Source of the DNA: a virus
Reading direction: 5' to 3' (one strand)
IMG/VR virus record: IMGVR_UViG_3300035682_000201
Location: 1-23,062 of that record
DNA: 23,062 bases
The notes under the pieces were generated by a model. The model searched no databases and was not told the DNA's origin. It saw only the letters and a list, made by a program, of their open reading frames with translations. Positions 13,364 through 21,264 of the stretch are shown one piece after another (within the stretch, counting starts at the first letter, position 1; every line of letters begins with the position of its first letter). Position numbers and translations under genes: made by a program.

Positions 13364-15124
13364 TCACTTGCCGCGCAAGAGCGGATTATTAGCGTCTACG
13401 CCGCCTGCTGCTGGCGCAGCGTTTAAATTTCTATATTCATAAGTTAAATCGTAAGCGTCTTTCATCCTTCCTTGACTACCCTTTAATTCATTAATTAAAT
13501 TATTAAGGGCTTTCCTAACATCGGATGCACTTTGTTTTCTATCTATAGCTGCAAATGCATCAATAAGTAAAGAAATATCTCTGTTGGATGTGTTTCCTAG
13601 CGCACCACCAGTTTTAGACATATCACGCATATCTTGCAGTGATTGAAAACCGCCTTTAGCAACTATTTTATTATAAAGGGCTACTGCTGCACGCCCAGCG
13701 TCTGTAATACCCGGCGCCCTTCCTGCTGCAAACCCAGTAACAGAGTCAAGTCCTTCGCTATCTCGCAGTTCCTCAATGTCTTTAATAAACGCTGCTGATT
13801 TAGATTGATATGATCTTAGCGAAACAGTTGCTTTTGGATAATCAGCTTCTAATTGTTGTTTCATTTTTGGCGTTAAGCCTTCAATTGCTTTGGCTGGGGT
13901 CAAGCCCTCGGCTACAGCCCTTGCTTTGGTAACAATAATAGTTTTTGTGCGGTCTTTTGGATCAACAACTTCAACCGTTCCAGTGCCTGCTGCCCCACCA
14001 GCCCCACCGCCCTCACCGCCGCTAGATTTAGCCGTCAGTCTTGCCATTTGTGCAGCAAATTCTTTGTTGTACGCAGGCGTACCCGGTTCGCCTTTTAACC
14101 GTGCAAACGCATCTGCGTTTTTCATTTCTGTTGAAGGTGCTGGCGCTGCGGTTATAGGTTCAGTTTTAGCTGTTAATCTTGCAAGTTCTTTTTGCAGTCT
14201 GTCGTTGTATGCAAAAGAACCCTCTGGGCCTGATCCTAATGCAATTGCCCGTGCATTTTTTTCTTCTGTTGTTCTTGCTTCCGCAGCAACTACAGGGGGT
14301 TTTTCTTTTAGCCTGTAATAAAGTTCGAGTCCCTCTGGCGTTTCTGGAATCCCTGTGGCTCTCATTTCTGCAAGAGTACCAGTCGGCGCAGATACGGTAG
14401 GTTTGGCGCGTATAGCAGCTTCATAGGCTTCGTTACCTTCTGGCGTTAGCGGATAGCCTAAGCCTGTCATTATTGTTATTTTGTCTGGTGGCTTAACCGC
14501 TGCTGGCGCTGCCGCTGGTGCAGTTACACCAAGTCCAGTTAACCTTGGGTCATCACCTGGAATAGCCATTTGCCCAGGGCTTAAAATAACAGGTGGCCTA
14601 GGCTTCTGCCCTTCCAACACACTGTCAGCGGTAACAAGAAGCCTTTGCTGGACATTTCCATTCCATGTGTTAGGCATATACGGCGCAAGTTCTGGGTACT
14701 GATTCAAGACGCTTGTACGAAGCGCCATGTAACTTTCTGAATCATTTGGGTCTATTCCAGCAACTGCATTTCTTGTTTGTGCAACAGCATTTTTAACTTC
14801 GTTGGATCTGTTGACGGCGGCTTGCGACTTAGCTTGTTCAGCCAATCGCCGCTGTGTTTCGTCCTCACCTAACGTCTTGTAGACGCTCTGCCCCGCTGCG
14901 CCATAGCCCAGCAACTGGCTGCGATTGCTTTCGTTCAGACCCGGCAAGAACTGGCGCAAGGCGTTGCTCTCTTGCCGCGCCCTTCCATATTCTTCCATTT
15001 GCATTTTGGCAAGTTCATTCTCTTGCTGATACTTCTGCATCTGCGCCATCTTGTTGTACTGCGCTGTTGGATCAGGGGTATAGAACTGCGCCCCTTGCGC
15101 TATCATTTCGTTAAGGGTTGCCAT
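13364..15124 (-). CDS. Internal virion / DNA ejection protein with degenerate Pro-Glu-Gly repeats
   Basis: A 586-residue protein between the gp7-like and the large ejection proteins. N-terminal third: Gln/Ala/Met-rich helices, likely coiled coil (about 15-120). Middle (about 220-370): four or so degenerate modules, each with a Gly-Pro-(Glu/Gly) turn and a following Tyr-x3-helix (for example PLTPEGNEAYEAAI, ETPEGLELYYRLKE, GPEGSFAYNDRLQ, GTPAYNKEFAAQMA), separated by Ala/Pro/Thr linkers. A Gly-rich hinge follows, then a conserved C-terminal domain (GFAAGRAPGITDAGR, LYNKIVAKGGFQSLQDMR, TGGALGNTSNRD) seen in phage ejection proteins. The DNA between about 13430 and 13680 is visibly AT-richer than its surroundings. 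The gene follows its neighbour by two bases. Confidence 0.82.
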   Translation of the reverse strand: MATLNEMIAQGAQFYTPDPTAQYNKMAQMQKYQQENELAKMQMEEYGRARQESNALRQFLPGLNESNRSQLLGYGAAGQSVYKTLGEDETQRRLAEQAKSQAAVNRSNEVKNAVAQTRNAVAGIDPNDSESYMALRTSVLNQYPELAPYMPNTWNGNVQQRLLVTADSVLEGQKPRPPVILSPGQMAIPGDDPRLTGLGVTAPAAAPAAVKPPDKITIMTGLGYPLTPEGNEAYEAAIRAKPTVSAPTGTLAEMRATGIPETPEGLELYYRLKEKPPVVAAEARTTEEKNARAIALGSGPEGSFAYNDRLQKELARLTAKTEPITAAPAPSTEMKNADAFARLKGEPGTPAYNKEFAAQMARLTAKSSGGEGGGAGGAAGTGTVEVVDPKDRTKTIIVTKARAVAEGLTPAKAIEGLTPKMKQQLEADYPKATVSLRSYQSKSAAFIKDIEELRDSEGLDSVTGFAAGRAPGITDAGRAAVALYNKIVAKGGFQSLQDMRDMSKTGGALGNTSNRDISLLIDAFAAIDRKQSASDVRKALNNLINELKGSQGRMKDAYDLTYEYRNLNAAPAAGGVDANNPLLRGK

Positions 15125-15126
15125 AA

Positions 15127-15915
15127 TTAACTTTCATCAAACAATTGTGAACCATACGGCGACACATTCATTCGGTTTGCGTATGCGATTTGTTGCGGAG
15201 AATACGCTGATTGTCTGATAGATGGATCCCTAAACAAATTCATCATCTGGTTGTTTTGGTATCCTTGAAGCGCAGCTTGTATAGCGTTGTTGTATGTGTT
15301 ACCCGCACCGATCTGCCCAGCGCCAATGGCCTGCCCAGCTTGGCCCGTTAGGTTGCCAACATTGGTTGCATAGTTTTGACCGGCAGCGCCAATTTGAGTA
15401 CCTGCTGTTTGCCCCAAACCAGCCATAGCAGCCAAGCGGTTGTAGCCAGTGTTGGACTGTGCCACCCTAGAGTTATACGCATCTAATGCACGTTGGTAAT
15501 CTTCTTTTTCACCTACAGACGCTGCATTTCGGTTGTAATCTGAAATTGCTTTTAAAGCACCGCCAGAAAACATTCTGCCTTGTGATGCAAGTAATGCCTG
15601 TACGTTTCTATTGCCAGCATCAGTTAAAAACTTATTTGCCGCGCTTTGCGTATATTTTGATGGGTCATATGAAAACGCTTCTGGTTGTGCAAACGCACCG
15701 CCCTGCATCTGCCTAAGTGCATTCGTTCCTGCTTCAAACTGTGGCTGTAGCCGTGCTATCTCAGCCTGCCGTTGCTCAAATTGCAAATCTGCCGCACGGT
15801 TGGCTGCACTGGCCTGGGTTTGTGCAGCTTGTTGTTGACCGCTAGACGACAAGTAGCCACCAAGTAGCGATCCGGCTGCGGGTACGCCATATCTAATTGC
15901 GCTATCTGGATCCAT
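15127..15915 (-). CDS. DNA ejection protein, P22 gp7-like
   Basis: A 262-residue protein beginning MDPDSAIRYGVPAAGSLLGG, with a glycine-zipper-like hydrophobic N-terminus (about 9-24), a helical FEQRQAEIARLQPQFEAG segment, and a central GRMFSGGALKAISDYN motif that recurs in gp7/p32-type DNA transfer proteins. The C-terminal half is Gly/Ala/Gln-rich with GQ-rich pseudo-repeats (AGLGQTAGTQIGAAGQ, GNLTGQAGQAIGAGQIG). GAGGAG (15923-15928) lies seven bases upstream of ATG 15915, which fixes this start; the in-frame extension upstream shadows the preceding gene, which it overlaps by 14 bases. Probably ejected early with the genome, acting with the two proteins encoded downstream. Confidence 0.85.
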   Translation of the reverse strand: MDPDSAIRYGVPAAGSLLGGYLSSSGQQQAAQTQASAANRAADLQFEQRQAEIARLQPQFEAGTNALRQMQGGAFAQPEAFSYDPSKYTQSAANKFLTDAGNRNVQALLASQGRMFSGGALKAISDYNRNAASVGEKEDYQRALDAYNSRVAQSNTGYNRLAAMAGLGQTAGTQIGAAGQNYATNVGNLTGQAGQAIGAGQIGAGNTYNNAIQAALQGYQNNQMMNLFRDPSIRQSAYSPQQIAYANRMNVSPYGSQLFDES

Positions 15916-16363
15916 TTTCAAACTCCTCAAAAGCGTAGAACTCGCGGATTTCGCGGGACACTTTACGCATATGCTCAAAACCACCAATCAAAAATGCGGT
16001 GGCAATATGTATCTCAATCCCAAAATTGCGGATGTGAAACGCCAAGTTCCTCAGATGCTTTTTGTCACTTTTGCACATCTCATTGGCGTCATGGAACCCG
16101 TTAATTGACGCCATGATTAAGGGTTGGTAGTAGTTGTAGTTTGCCACAAACCAACGGTTAGCGGGTAGCACAAACATCAACGACAAAAAAGCCCGGTTAA
16201 CGTGTTCGTCTAGGATTTCAACGTCCTTGTCAATCAGATCGTCCCACAACTCTACTGCATCAAAAAAACAATTTACAAAGTCAATGGCATCTTGATGGCC
16301 TAAAAACCAACGCTGTTTGTTGGTTTTGCTGTCCTCTTGCCATTGAGCAGGCATTACTGGCAT
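15902..16363 (-). CDS. Conserved hypothetical protein of the late operon
   Basis: A 153-residue, mostly helical protein with many aromatics: QRWFLGHQDAIDFVNCFFDA, a LWDDLIDKDVEI segment, ANRWFVANYNYYQPLIM, FHDAN and LRNLAFHIRNFGIEIHIA. The well-spaced His and Asp residues (WDD, FHDAN, FHIRNFGIEIH) could suggest metal binding but I know no such assignment. The start is supported by AAGG shortly upstream. It lies between a fibre gene and the gp7-like ejection gene. Similar proteins occur in phage structural operons; whether it is in the virion or an assembly factor is unknown. Confidence 0.78.
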   Translation of the reverse strand: MPVMPAQWQEDSKTNKQRWFLGHQDAIDFVNCFFDAVELWDDLIDKDVEILDEHVNRAFLSLMFVLPANRWFVANYNYYQPLIMASINGFHDANEMCKSDKKHLRNLAFHIRNFGIEIHIATAFLIGGFEHMRKVSREIREFYAFEEFENGSR

Positions 16364-16371
16364 CTGTTACC

Positions 16372-17088
16372 TTAAGTCGCAGGAGTTTGCGCTGTAAGCA
16401 AACCGTTTGTAAAAGTCATGCTGCCGTCTGCGCCGAGTGCAGTCAGTTTAGCAGTCACGATTGTGGCGCTAACGCCAGCCGTGGAAGTTCCTGTCCCGCC
16501 GTTGGCTATAGGCAGGATACCACTGACTTGCGTGGTCAAGCTAACTCCACTTAGCGTACCGCCAAGGGTTAGGTTGCCTGTTGTGGTGACTGTGCCTGTT
16601 AGCGTGATGCCGTTGACCGTACCCGTGCCGCCTACTGACGTAACCGTGCCATTGCCTGTACCAGCACCCAGGTTGGCTCGCGCTGCTGCGGCTGAAGTGG
16701 CTCCTGTGCCGCCATTGGCTATCACCAAAGTGCCTGCCAACACTATCGCGCCAGTTGTTGGGCTGCTGGGCGTAAACCCCGTTGTCCCGGCGCTAAAACT
16801 TGTCAGGCCACTGGAGGCCAAAGTTATCGTCCCAGCGCCGTTGGTCACTGTGATGCCAGCGCCAGCAGTCAGCGTGTTCAGCGAATAGCCTGTGCCATTG
16901 CCGATCAGCAACTTGCCATTGGTCGGAATTGTGCCCAACCCCGTGCCGCCGTTGATTACCGGCGTGATGCCAAGGCCAGAGCCGGTGATTGTGTAGACGT
17001 TGTTCAGCCAACGAAACCATTGGGTCGTGATCTGCCCATCTTGGGTAAAAGCAACCCGAGGCGCAGGGATTTGGGTGACGTTTGACAT
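16372..17088 (-). CDS. Tail-fibre-like repeat protein
   Basis: A 238-residue protein. The N-terminus PAPRVAFTQDGQITTQWFRWLNN is typical of the particle-attachment end of podovirus fibres. The rest is Gly/Thr/Ser-rich beta repeats with several NGGTG motifs (near 46, 124 and 197) and GGTGATSAAAARANLG, a signature of phage tail fibres. No depolymerase, intramolecular chaperone or lectin-like C-terminus is visible, and at 238 residues it is short; it may be a fibre base or a short trimeric fibre. Its ATG follows the preceding stop by one base, so it is translationally coupled to the gp10-like gene. Confidence 0.82.
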   Translation of the reverse strand: MSNVTQIPAPRVAFTQDGQITTQWFRWLNNVYTITGSGLGITPVINGGTGLGTIPTNGKLLIGNGTGYSLNTLTAGAGITVTNGAGTITLASSGLTSFSAGTTGFTPSSPTTGAIVLAGTLVIANGGTGATSAAAARANLGAGTGNGTVTSVGGTGTVNGITLTGTVTTTGNLTLGGTLSGVSLTTQVSGILPIANGGTGTSTAGVSATIVTAKLTALGADGSMTFTNGLLTAQTPAT

Positions 17089-17089
17089 A

Positions 17090-18742
17090 CTAGCTTGACG
17101 TTGGACTTAACACCAACTCAGCGCCCATGATGGCAATCTTTACCGGGTCAGTGCCGCTGACCTCGTAAACCCGATCTCTGGATGAGCCAAGCCGCCGCCA
17201 GAACGTGCGGTATCCGTACTCACCGATCTTGCCCATGCTCGTCCAATGCTCACTTGACCAAGTGTGACCGCTATCGTCGCTCCAGCGCAACATAACTTGC
17301 GGGTCGTAGCCCGGTGTGGGTAGAGATGACTCGGTAACAATTTCAGCGCCGTCAATGTCTGGGCCAGAGTAGGCAAAGGTCACTAGGTATTCAACAGGGA
17401 ATCCAAAGGCCGTTTCAACAATAATTTCATCGCCGCTTTCAGTTGCTAGGTACTCCCAATCAAACTCGGCAATCAGTTGGTAGCTTGGGCCTGCTGGTGG
17501 GACGTTTGCCAACTCAGTGATGATGCCCTCTGCGTCATACCCTGGCGTGATGCCCAGCCCTACGCCTGTTTCAGCGTCAAGCTGCAAGGTGTGGTGGGCC
17601 GTGCGTTTGAGGTTGTTTTGGCCTGACGGCAACGCCCTCCATGAGCGCAGCCACTTTTGGATGCTGCCGTTGTCAGCGTACACATCCAAGTCAAAAGCGT
17701 AGATGTTGCCGTTAACGTAGTCGCCAACCACAATTTGGCTGTTGAACGCCATCTGGCAGTTTGACCTGTGGCGCATGAATAGGCCATTGTCAAACCCAGC
17801 CCGTTCGTGCCATGCCTGGGTAGACACATCGTAAACCCAAGTGGCATTGCCGGTAGGGAATGTCAGGACGTAGAAAGCATGGCCTTCTTGCTGGTAAGTG
17901 TAGGCAATGGCGTCAGAAATGTCGCCGTATTGGGCAATGGCAAACTCAATAGCGTGGGTGCTGACCCGAGTGCCGGTGTAGCCATTGGCCCGGTAGACAA
18001 TGCCTTGCCCTCGCGCATCTGCGCCTAGCCAGAAGATGCCGTTGTCCAACTTGGCAACAGAGAAGGCCGCAGCGCAGCCAATCTCGTTAAACGCGCCTTG
18101 GATGCGGGTCATGGGAAAGTCAGCAGCGCCAGAGTCGTACCACACCTCAACTGAGTTAGTGCCGAACAGCCAAATTTGCCCGTGGTCAATAATCATGCTG
18201 ACCAAGCCGTCAGGCGAACCCTCGGCACTGGCAAAGTCAAGCGGGTCAACTGATGAACCGTCCAGCAGTTGCGTTAGCCAAAATATCTGGCTGTTTGGCT
18301 GAATGAAGACAAAGTAGCCGTCTAGGTAGCCAACGATTAGCGCACCAGCAAAGTCAACGTCTGTGATCTGGGCAAAGACTGCCGTGCTGCTGTTGTAGAT
18401 GTAACCCGGCCCGTTGGCTGCAATAAACAACTGAGTGCCGTTGTCGCTCATGCTGACCGGGCCAGTGCCTGCTACCGTGCCACGCAAGGTGGCTACATAG
18501 GCCGTGGTAAAGCTGTAAAGTTCCGTGCCACTAACCACATAGCCAACGCCGTTGAACGTCCACAAGCCCCGTATTGGCCCTGTCCCAACCGTCACCAGCA
18601 AGTCAAGCCCAGGCGCTCGGTTCAAAAACCCGCCTGTCTCTCCTCCGTCTGGGACGACTTCTGGGAACAGGTTGACCATCCTGTTATCCGCAGCGTTAAC
18701 GCTACGGGCAACATAGGCCGAACCAAGAATGGGGGTTTTCAT
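17090..18742 (-). CDS. P22 gp10-like tail hub / packaged DNA stabilisation protein
   Basis: A 550-residue protein beginning MKTPILGSAYVARSVNAADN. The opening PGLDLLVTVGTGPIRGLW and the following beta-propeller-like repeats (GVGYVVSGTELY, DNGTQLFIAAN, GYLDGYFVFIQPNSQIFWL, GQIWLFGTNSVEVWY, GIFWLGAD) are characteristic of the P22 gp10 family, which forms the tail hub and plugs the portal after packaging. It is somewhat longer than P22 gp10. The C-terminal part (RWSDDSGHTWS, RVYEVSGTDPVKIAIMGAEL) resembles the receptor- or fibre-contacting end. ATG 18742 overlaps the preceding stop (TAATG); the upstream in-frame extension is rejected as it only shadows the end of the fibre gene. Confidence 0.9.
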   Translation of the reverse strand: MKTPILGSAYVARSVNAADNRMVNLFPEVVPDGGETGGFLNRAPGLDLLVTVGTGPIRGLWTFNGVGYVVSGTELYSFTTAYVATLRGTVAGTGPVSMSDNGTQLFIAANGPGYIYNSSTAVFAQITDVDFAGALIVGYLDGYFVFIQPNSQIFWLTQLLDGSSVDPLDFASAEGSPDGLVSMIIDHGQIWLFGTNSVEVWYDSGAADFPMTRIQGAFNEIGCAAAFSVAKLDNGIFWLGADARGQGIVYRANGYTGTRVSTHAIEFAIAQYGDISDAIAYTYQQEGHAFYVLTFPTGNATWVYDVSTQAWHERAGFDNGLFMRHRSNCQMAFNSQIVVGDYVNGNIYAFDLDVYADNGSIQKWLRSWRALPSGQNNLKRTAHHTLQLDAETGVGLGITPGYDAEGIITELANVPPAGPSYQLIAEFDWEYLATESGDEIIVETAFGFPVEYLVTFAYSGPDIDGAEIVTESSLPTPGYDPQVMLRWSDDSGHTWSSEHWTSMGKIGEYGYRTFWRRLGSSRDRVYEVSGTDPVKIAIMGAELVLSPTSS

Positions 18743-19914
18743 TAGGCAACTACAGCGCCACGGAGTCCAACAACCCACCAGTCAGTGCCGACATACTGAA
18801 GCGTTACCGCATCTCCAATAGTATTAAAAGTGATTGTGGTTGCACTGCCAAGGTTGGTAGGAGTCAGAATACCAGTGTCGCCGCCTGCTGCTTCTGCAAT
18901 ATAAACAATTATCTTGATTTGACCTTGTGATCCGTCTGCAAGCGTTAGTGCATTGCCAGTAGCGGTTGAAGTAAAAGAAGTGGTAGATGTAGTTAGGTTT
19001 ACAGCACCGGGGCCAGATAGGGTTTGTACAGCCCCTATTAAACCGCCATTTACTGTTAGAGCCGCATTAACTTTTAGCGTTTGGCTAGATGCTGTGGCGT
19101 TAAACGTGCCATACATCAGCGAACTTGCTTGATCTCCTGCGGTGTTGGTGCGGTCTTGGTTATTGACGTAGAAAGCGTTTGAGCCTGTCTCATACGTTCC
19201 AGCAAAATAACCTAAAGCTACACAACTACCTGTAGCAGCTTGCAATGTTCCCACGCCAACTGCGGTGTTTTTGCTGCCTGTTGCATTTGTAAGTGCAAGC
19301 TGTCCCACCGCAGTGCAGTCACTACCAGGAGTTCCTGATGTTAAGGCATTTGAACCAATTGCCGTGTTGTTGTTGCCAGCGGTAGCGTTAGCCAATGCAG
19401 CATTTCCAATAGCAACACAGGCTACAGAACCTTGAATAAATTTTGCTGCTGTAGAACCCACGGCGGTATTTGTGGTTCCTGTAGTAATTCCCAGCAAAGC
19501 TGACGCTCCCACAGCCGTATTTGATGCAATACCAGCCGTTCCCCGTCCTACCGTCATGCCTTCAATAACCGCACCACCTGTCAACGTGGATACGCCAGTT
19601 ACGCCAAGGGTTGTGCCAACTGTAGCTAGACCAGTGAGCGCAAGGCTTGTGCCTGTAGCTGCGCCGATTGCTGGTGTCACCAATGCAGGGCTAGTGAATG
19701 TACCCGTGCTGACTGTTGGATTCGTGATTGTTGGCGTAGTAAATGTGCCAGTGCTGACTGTTGGGTTTGTAATTGTCGGAGTTGCAATTGCAGGGCTGGT
19801 AAACAGCAGGGTCTTGCTAATGCTTTTGGTTGTGCCAGTTTGGACAAATGGAACAATGTCAGCAGCGTTGATGACGGTGGCAACGGGCAAACCAGAGATG
19901 GCAACGGTAGTCAT
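18742..19914 (-). CDS. Tail fibre / adhesin-like protein with YadA-type repeats
   Basis: A 390-residue protein. The N-terminus (MTTVAISGLPVATVINAADI) is followed by a TITNPTVSTGTFT tandem repeat (two 15-residue units), a short linker, then about seven repeats of the NTAVG/NTAIG-x-x-AL type (about 130-240), which form a left-handed trimeric beta-roll in YadA-like adhesins and occur in phage fibres. The C-terminal domain (about 270-390) is a beta-rich region with GGDTGILTPTNLGSATTITF and ends in WWVVGLRGAVVA, likely for trimer folding or receptor contact. It lies between gp4-like and gp10-like genes, a usual place for tail-associated proteins. Confidence 0.84.
   Translation of the reverse strand: MTTVAISGLPVATVINAADIVPFVQTGTTKSISKTLLFTSPAIATPTITNPTVSTGTFTTPTITNPTVSTGTFTSPALVTPAIGAATGTSLALTGLATVGTTLGVTGVSTLTGGAVIEGMTVGRGTAGIASNTAVGASALLGITTGTTNTAVGSTAAKFIQGSVACVAIGNAALANATAGNNNTAIGSNALTSGTPGSDCTAVGQLALTNATGSKNTAVGVGTLQAATGSCVALGYFAGTYETGSNAFYVNNQDRTNTAGDQASSLMYGTFNATASSQTLKVNAALTVNGGLIGAVQTLSGPGAVNLTTSTTSFTSTATGNALTLADGSQGQIKIIVYIAEAAGGDTGILTPTNLGSATTITFNTIGDAVTLQYVGTDWWVVGLRGAVVA
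19694..19783. repeat. Tandem 45-bp repeat in the fibre gene
   Basis: Two adjacent 45-bp units (19694-19738 and 19739-19783) share the core GTGCTGACTGTTGG and most other bases. Each encodes 15 residues of the TPTITNPTVSTGTFT type, so copy number can change without a frameshift. Confidence 0.85.
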
Positions 19915-19916
19915 AA

Positions 19917-20630
19917 TTAAAAATTCCCAGCGTAGATGTTGTAGCGTTGACGATTAGCGACTATGCCGTAGGGCATTGCCATTACATCGTCAGGGTTGTT
20001 GATGCGCTTGATGTTGCGCTTGGAGGTCATAGCAATTCGCTGCACCTGTGGGCTTGGCTCGACGCCAAACTCAGCGGCAATCTCACAAGCCAGATTGAAC
20101 CTAAAACATCGTAAGTAGCCTGGAGGAAAGGACAGCGTAGTTGCCAGCACTGCTGGCTGCGTCAATTCTTCCACCGACACAATGTGCCATTCCAGTGGCG
20201 CAGTAGGCACAGGGTACACCGTCATCGTAATGTCGGGGTAGCCCATATTGACGTACAGCACCTGCGGGTAGGTGCTGGTTGTGTTTTTGACAGCAATGCC
20301 GTTGTATTGCTGTTCGTTAATTATTTTAATGCCATACGAAGTACCGTTTGAGGTATCTTTGAAGTAGGTGGCATCATCAACCAAAACAGGCCGGTTGCCA
20401 ACAAAGTTACCTGTCGGGCCTAACGTGCGTGTAGCTTGATTTACAGGCCAAGTAAACACTTGGTCTTGCGTGGTGAACACCGACAAACGCTCAGTGTTCC
20501 ATGAGTCGATCATCTGGTTGAGCGCCGACAGTGCGTCAGCAGACGTAGCGGCTGAAGGTGTCTCAGCCTCTGCCAACATCCCAATTAGGCGTAACGCCCC
20601 GTTTATCTGGTCGCCAGCAGATGTGGTCAT
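19917..20630 (-). CDS. P22 gp4-like tail accessory factor / head-tail adaptor
   Basis: A 237-residue protein. The helical N-terminus (SAGDQINGALRLIGMLAEAE, then SALNQMIDSWNTE) is the signature of P22 gp4-type adaptors that bind beneath the portal. A beta-rich middle (DQVFTWPV, YPVPTAPLEWHIVS) and a C-terminal helix (YLRCFRFNLACEIAAEFG) with the RINNPDD segment also fit. It is longer than P22 gp4. AGGAG lies eight bases upstream of the ATG, within the end of the preceding gene. Its position just after the head genes, and before the fibre and gp10-like genes, matches its role in head completion. Confidence 0.88.
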   Translation of the reverse strand: MTTSAGDQINGALRLIGMLAEAETPSAATSADALSALNQMIDSWNTERLSVFTTQDQVFTWPVNQATRTLGPTGNFVGNRPVLVDDATYFKDTSNGTSYGIKIINEQQYNGIAVKNTTSTYPQVLYVNMGYPDITMTVYPVPTAPLEWHIVSVEELTQPAVLATTLSFPPGYLRCFRFNLACEIAAEFGVEPSPQVQRIAMTSKRNIKRINNPDDVMAMPYGIVANRQRYNIYAGNF

Positions 20631-20633
20631 ACC

Positions 20634-20825
20634 CTATGCTCCTGCGTCAATAACCTCAACTCGGGGCCTGCCACGGGGACGTTTCATTTCGTTCACCGTG
20701 ACAGGCTCGTTTACCGCATCTACATCAAACCTCACCCAGCCGTTTTTTTCGTCATAAACGGCTTCTGCTTCCATACACGCAACTTTTGTCCCATGCACGG
20801 GGTGACGTAAGTAAATGACTGCCAT
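20634..20825 (-). CDS. Small conserved head-cluster protein, unknown function
   Basis: A 63-residue protein (MAVIYLRHPVHGTKVACMEA...). A short beta region with RHPVHGTKVA and a mid-part DEKNGWVRFD is followed by a basic tail (EMKRPRGRPRVEV) with an AT-hook-like RPRGRPR core. Such small proteins, with this opening and a basic end, are common next to coat and gp4-like genes in podovirus-type head modules. The basic tail suggests contact with DNA or a negatively charged head protein, but no role is known. It begins five bases after the preceding stop without a strong ribosome site. Confidence 0.8.
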   Translation of the reverse strand: MAVIYLRHPVHGTKVACMEAEAVYDEKNGWVRFDVDAVNEPVTVNEMKRPRGRPRVEVIDAGA

Positions 20826-20830
20826 CTAGC

Positions 20831-21238
20831 TTACTTCAAAAAGGCCGAGTAAGCAGCATCGCCAGTTTTTACGAAACGGTAAGTGTGTGCGCCATGACGG
20901 GCAATTGTTACCGAACCAAAGACCGTGATACCTGTGCCGGTTGTGACCGGAACAGTAGAAGAAGCACCAGAGTTGTTGTCGTTACAAATAGTCAGTTCAA
21001 AAGACGAGCCAACTTTTGCGCTTGTAATAGCTGCGTCAAGCAACGCTGCGGTGGGCAGCGTTACAGTCAACGTAGCATCCGAAGCTTTTTTGCAAACAAC
21101 CAAACCAACTGCCACTTGATCCGCAGTCAAAGTTGTGTCGGCAGTCAAAGTAGTTGGGATGGTTTGAACCCCCATCACTGCTTCAAGTAGGTTGCCGTCA
21201 CCAAGTTGTTGACCGCCTGCACCATTAGGGAGAGCCAT
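20831..21238 (-). CDS. Small virion structural protein (head decoration-like)
   Basis: A 135-residue Thr/Ala/Val-rich, mostly beta protein directly after the major coat gene. It opens MALPNGAGGQQLGDGNLLEA and contains QTIPTTLTADTTLTADQVA and a Gly/Ser-poor beta core with VTLPTAAL, ending HTYRFVKTGD. Location and composition fit a small structural protein, possibly a decoration or head-stabilising protein, but no defined family motif is visible. The start is supported by AAAGGA upstream with seven bases to the ATG. The 26-bp gap before it holds only this ribosome site. Confidence 0.75.
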   Translation of the reverse strand: MALPNGAGGQQLGDGNLLEAVMGVQTIPTTLTADTTLTADQVAVGLVVCKKASDATLTVTLPTAALLDAAITSAKVGSSFELTICNDNNSGASSTVPVTTGTGITVFGSVTIARHGAHTYRFVKTGDAAYSAFLK

Positions 21239-21264
21239 GATAATTTCCTTTCAAATGAGTTAAA

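Noticed and set aside
15916-15987. Earlier start for the gp7-like ejection protein
   Set aside because: The extension overlaps the preceding conserved gene far more, and GAGGAG seven bases before ATG 15915 marks the true start.
16418-16888. 156-codon plus-strand frame, Val/Pro-rich, opposite the fibre gene (similar case at 19472-19957)
   Set aside because: Artefact of Thr/Gly-rich codon repeats read backwards; the minus-strand frame is fibre-like and sits in the operon.
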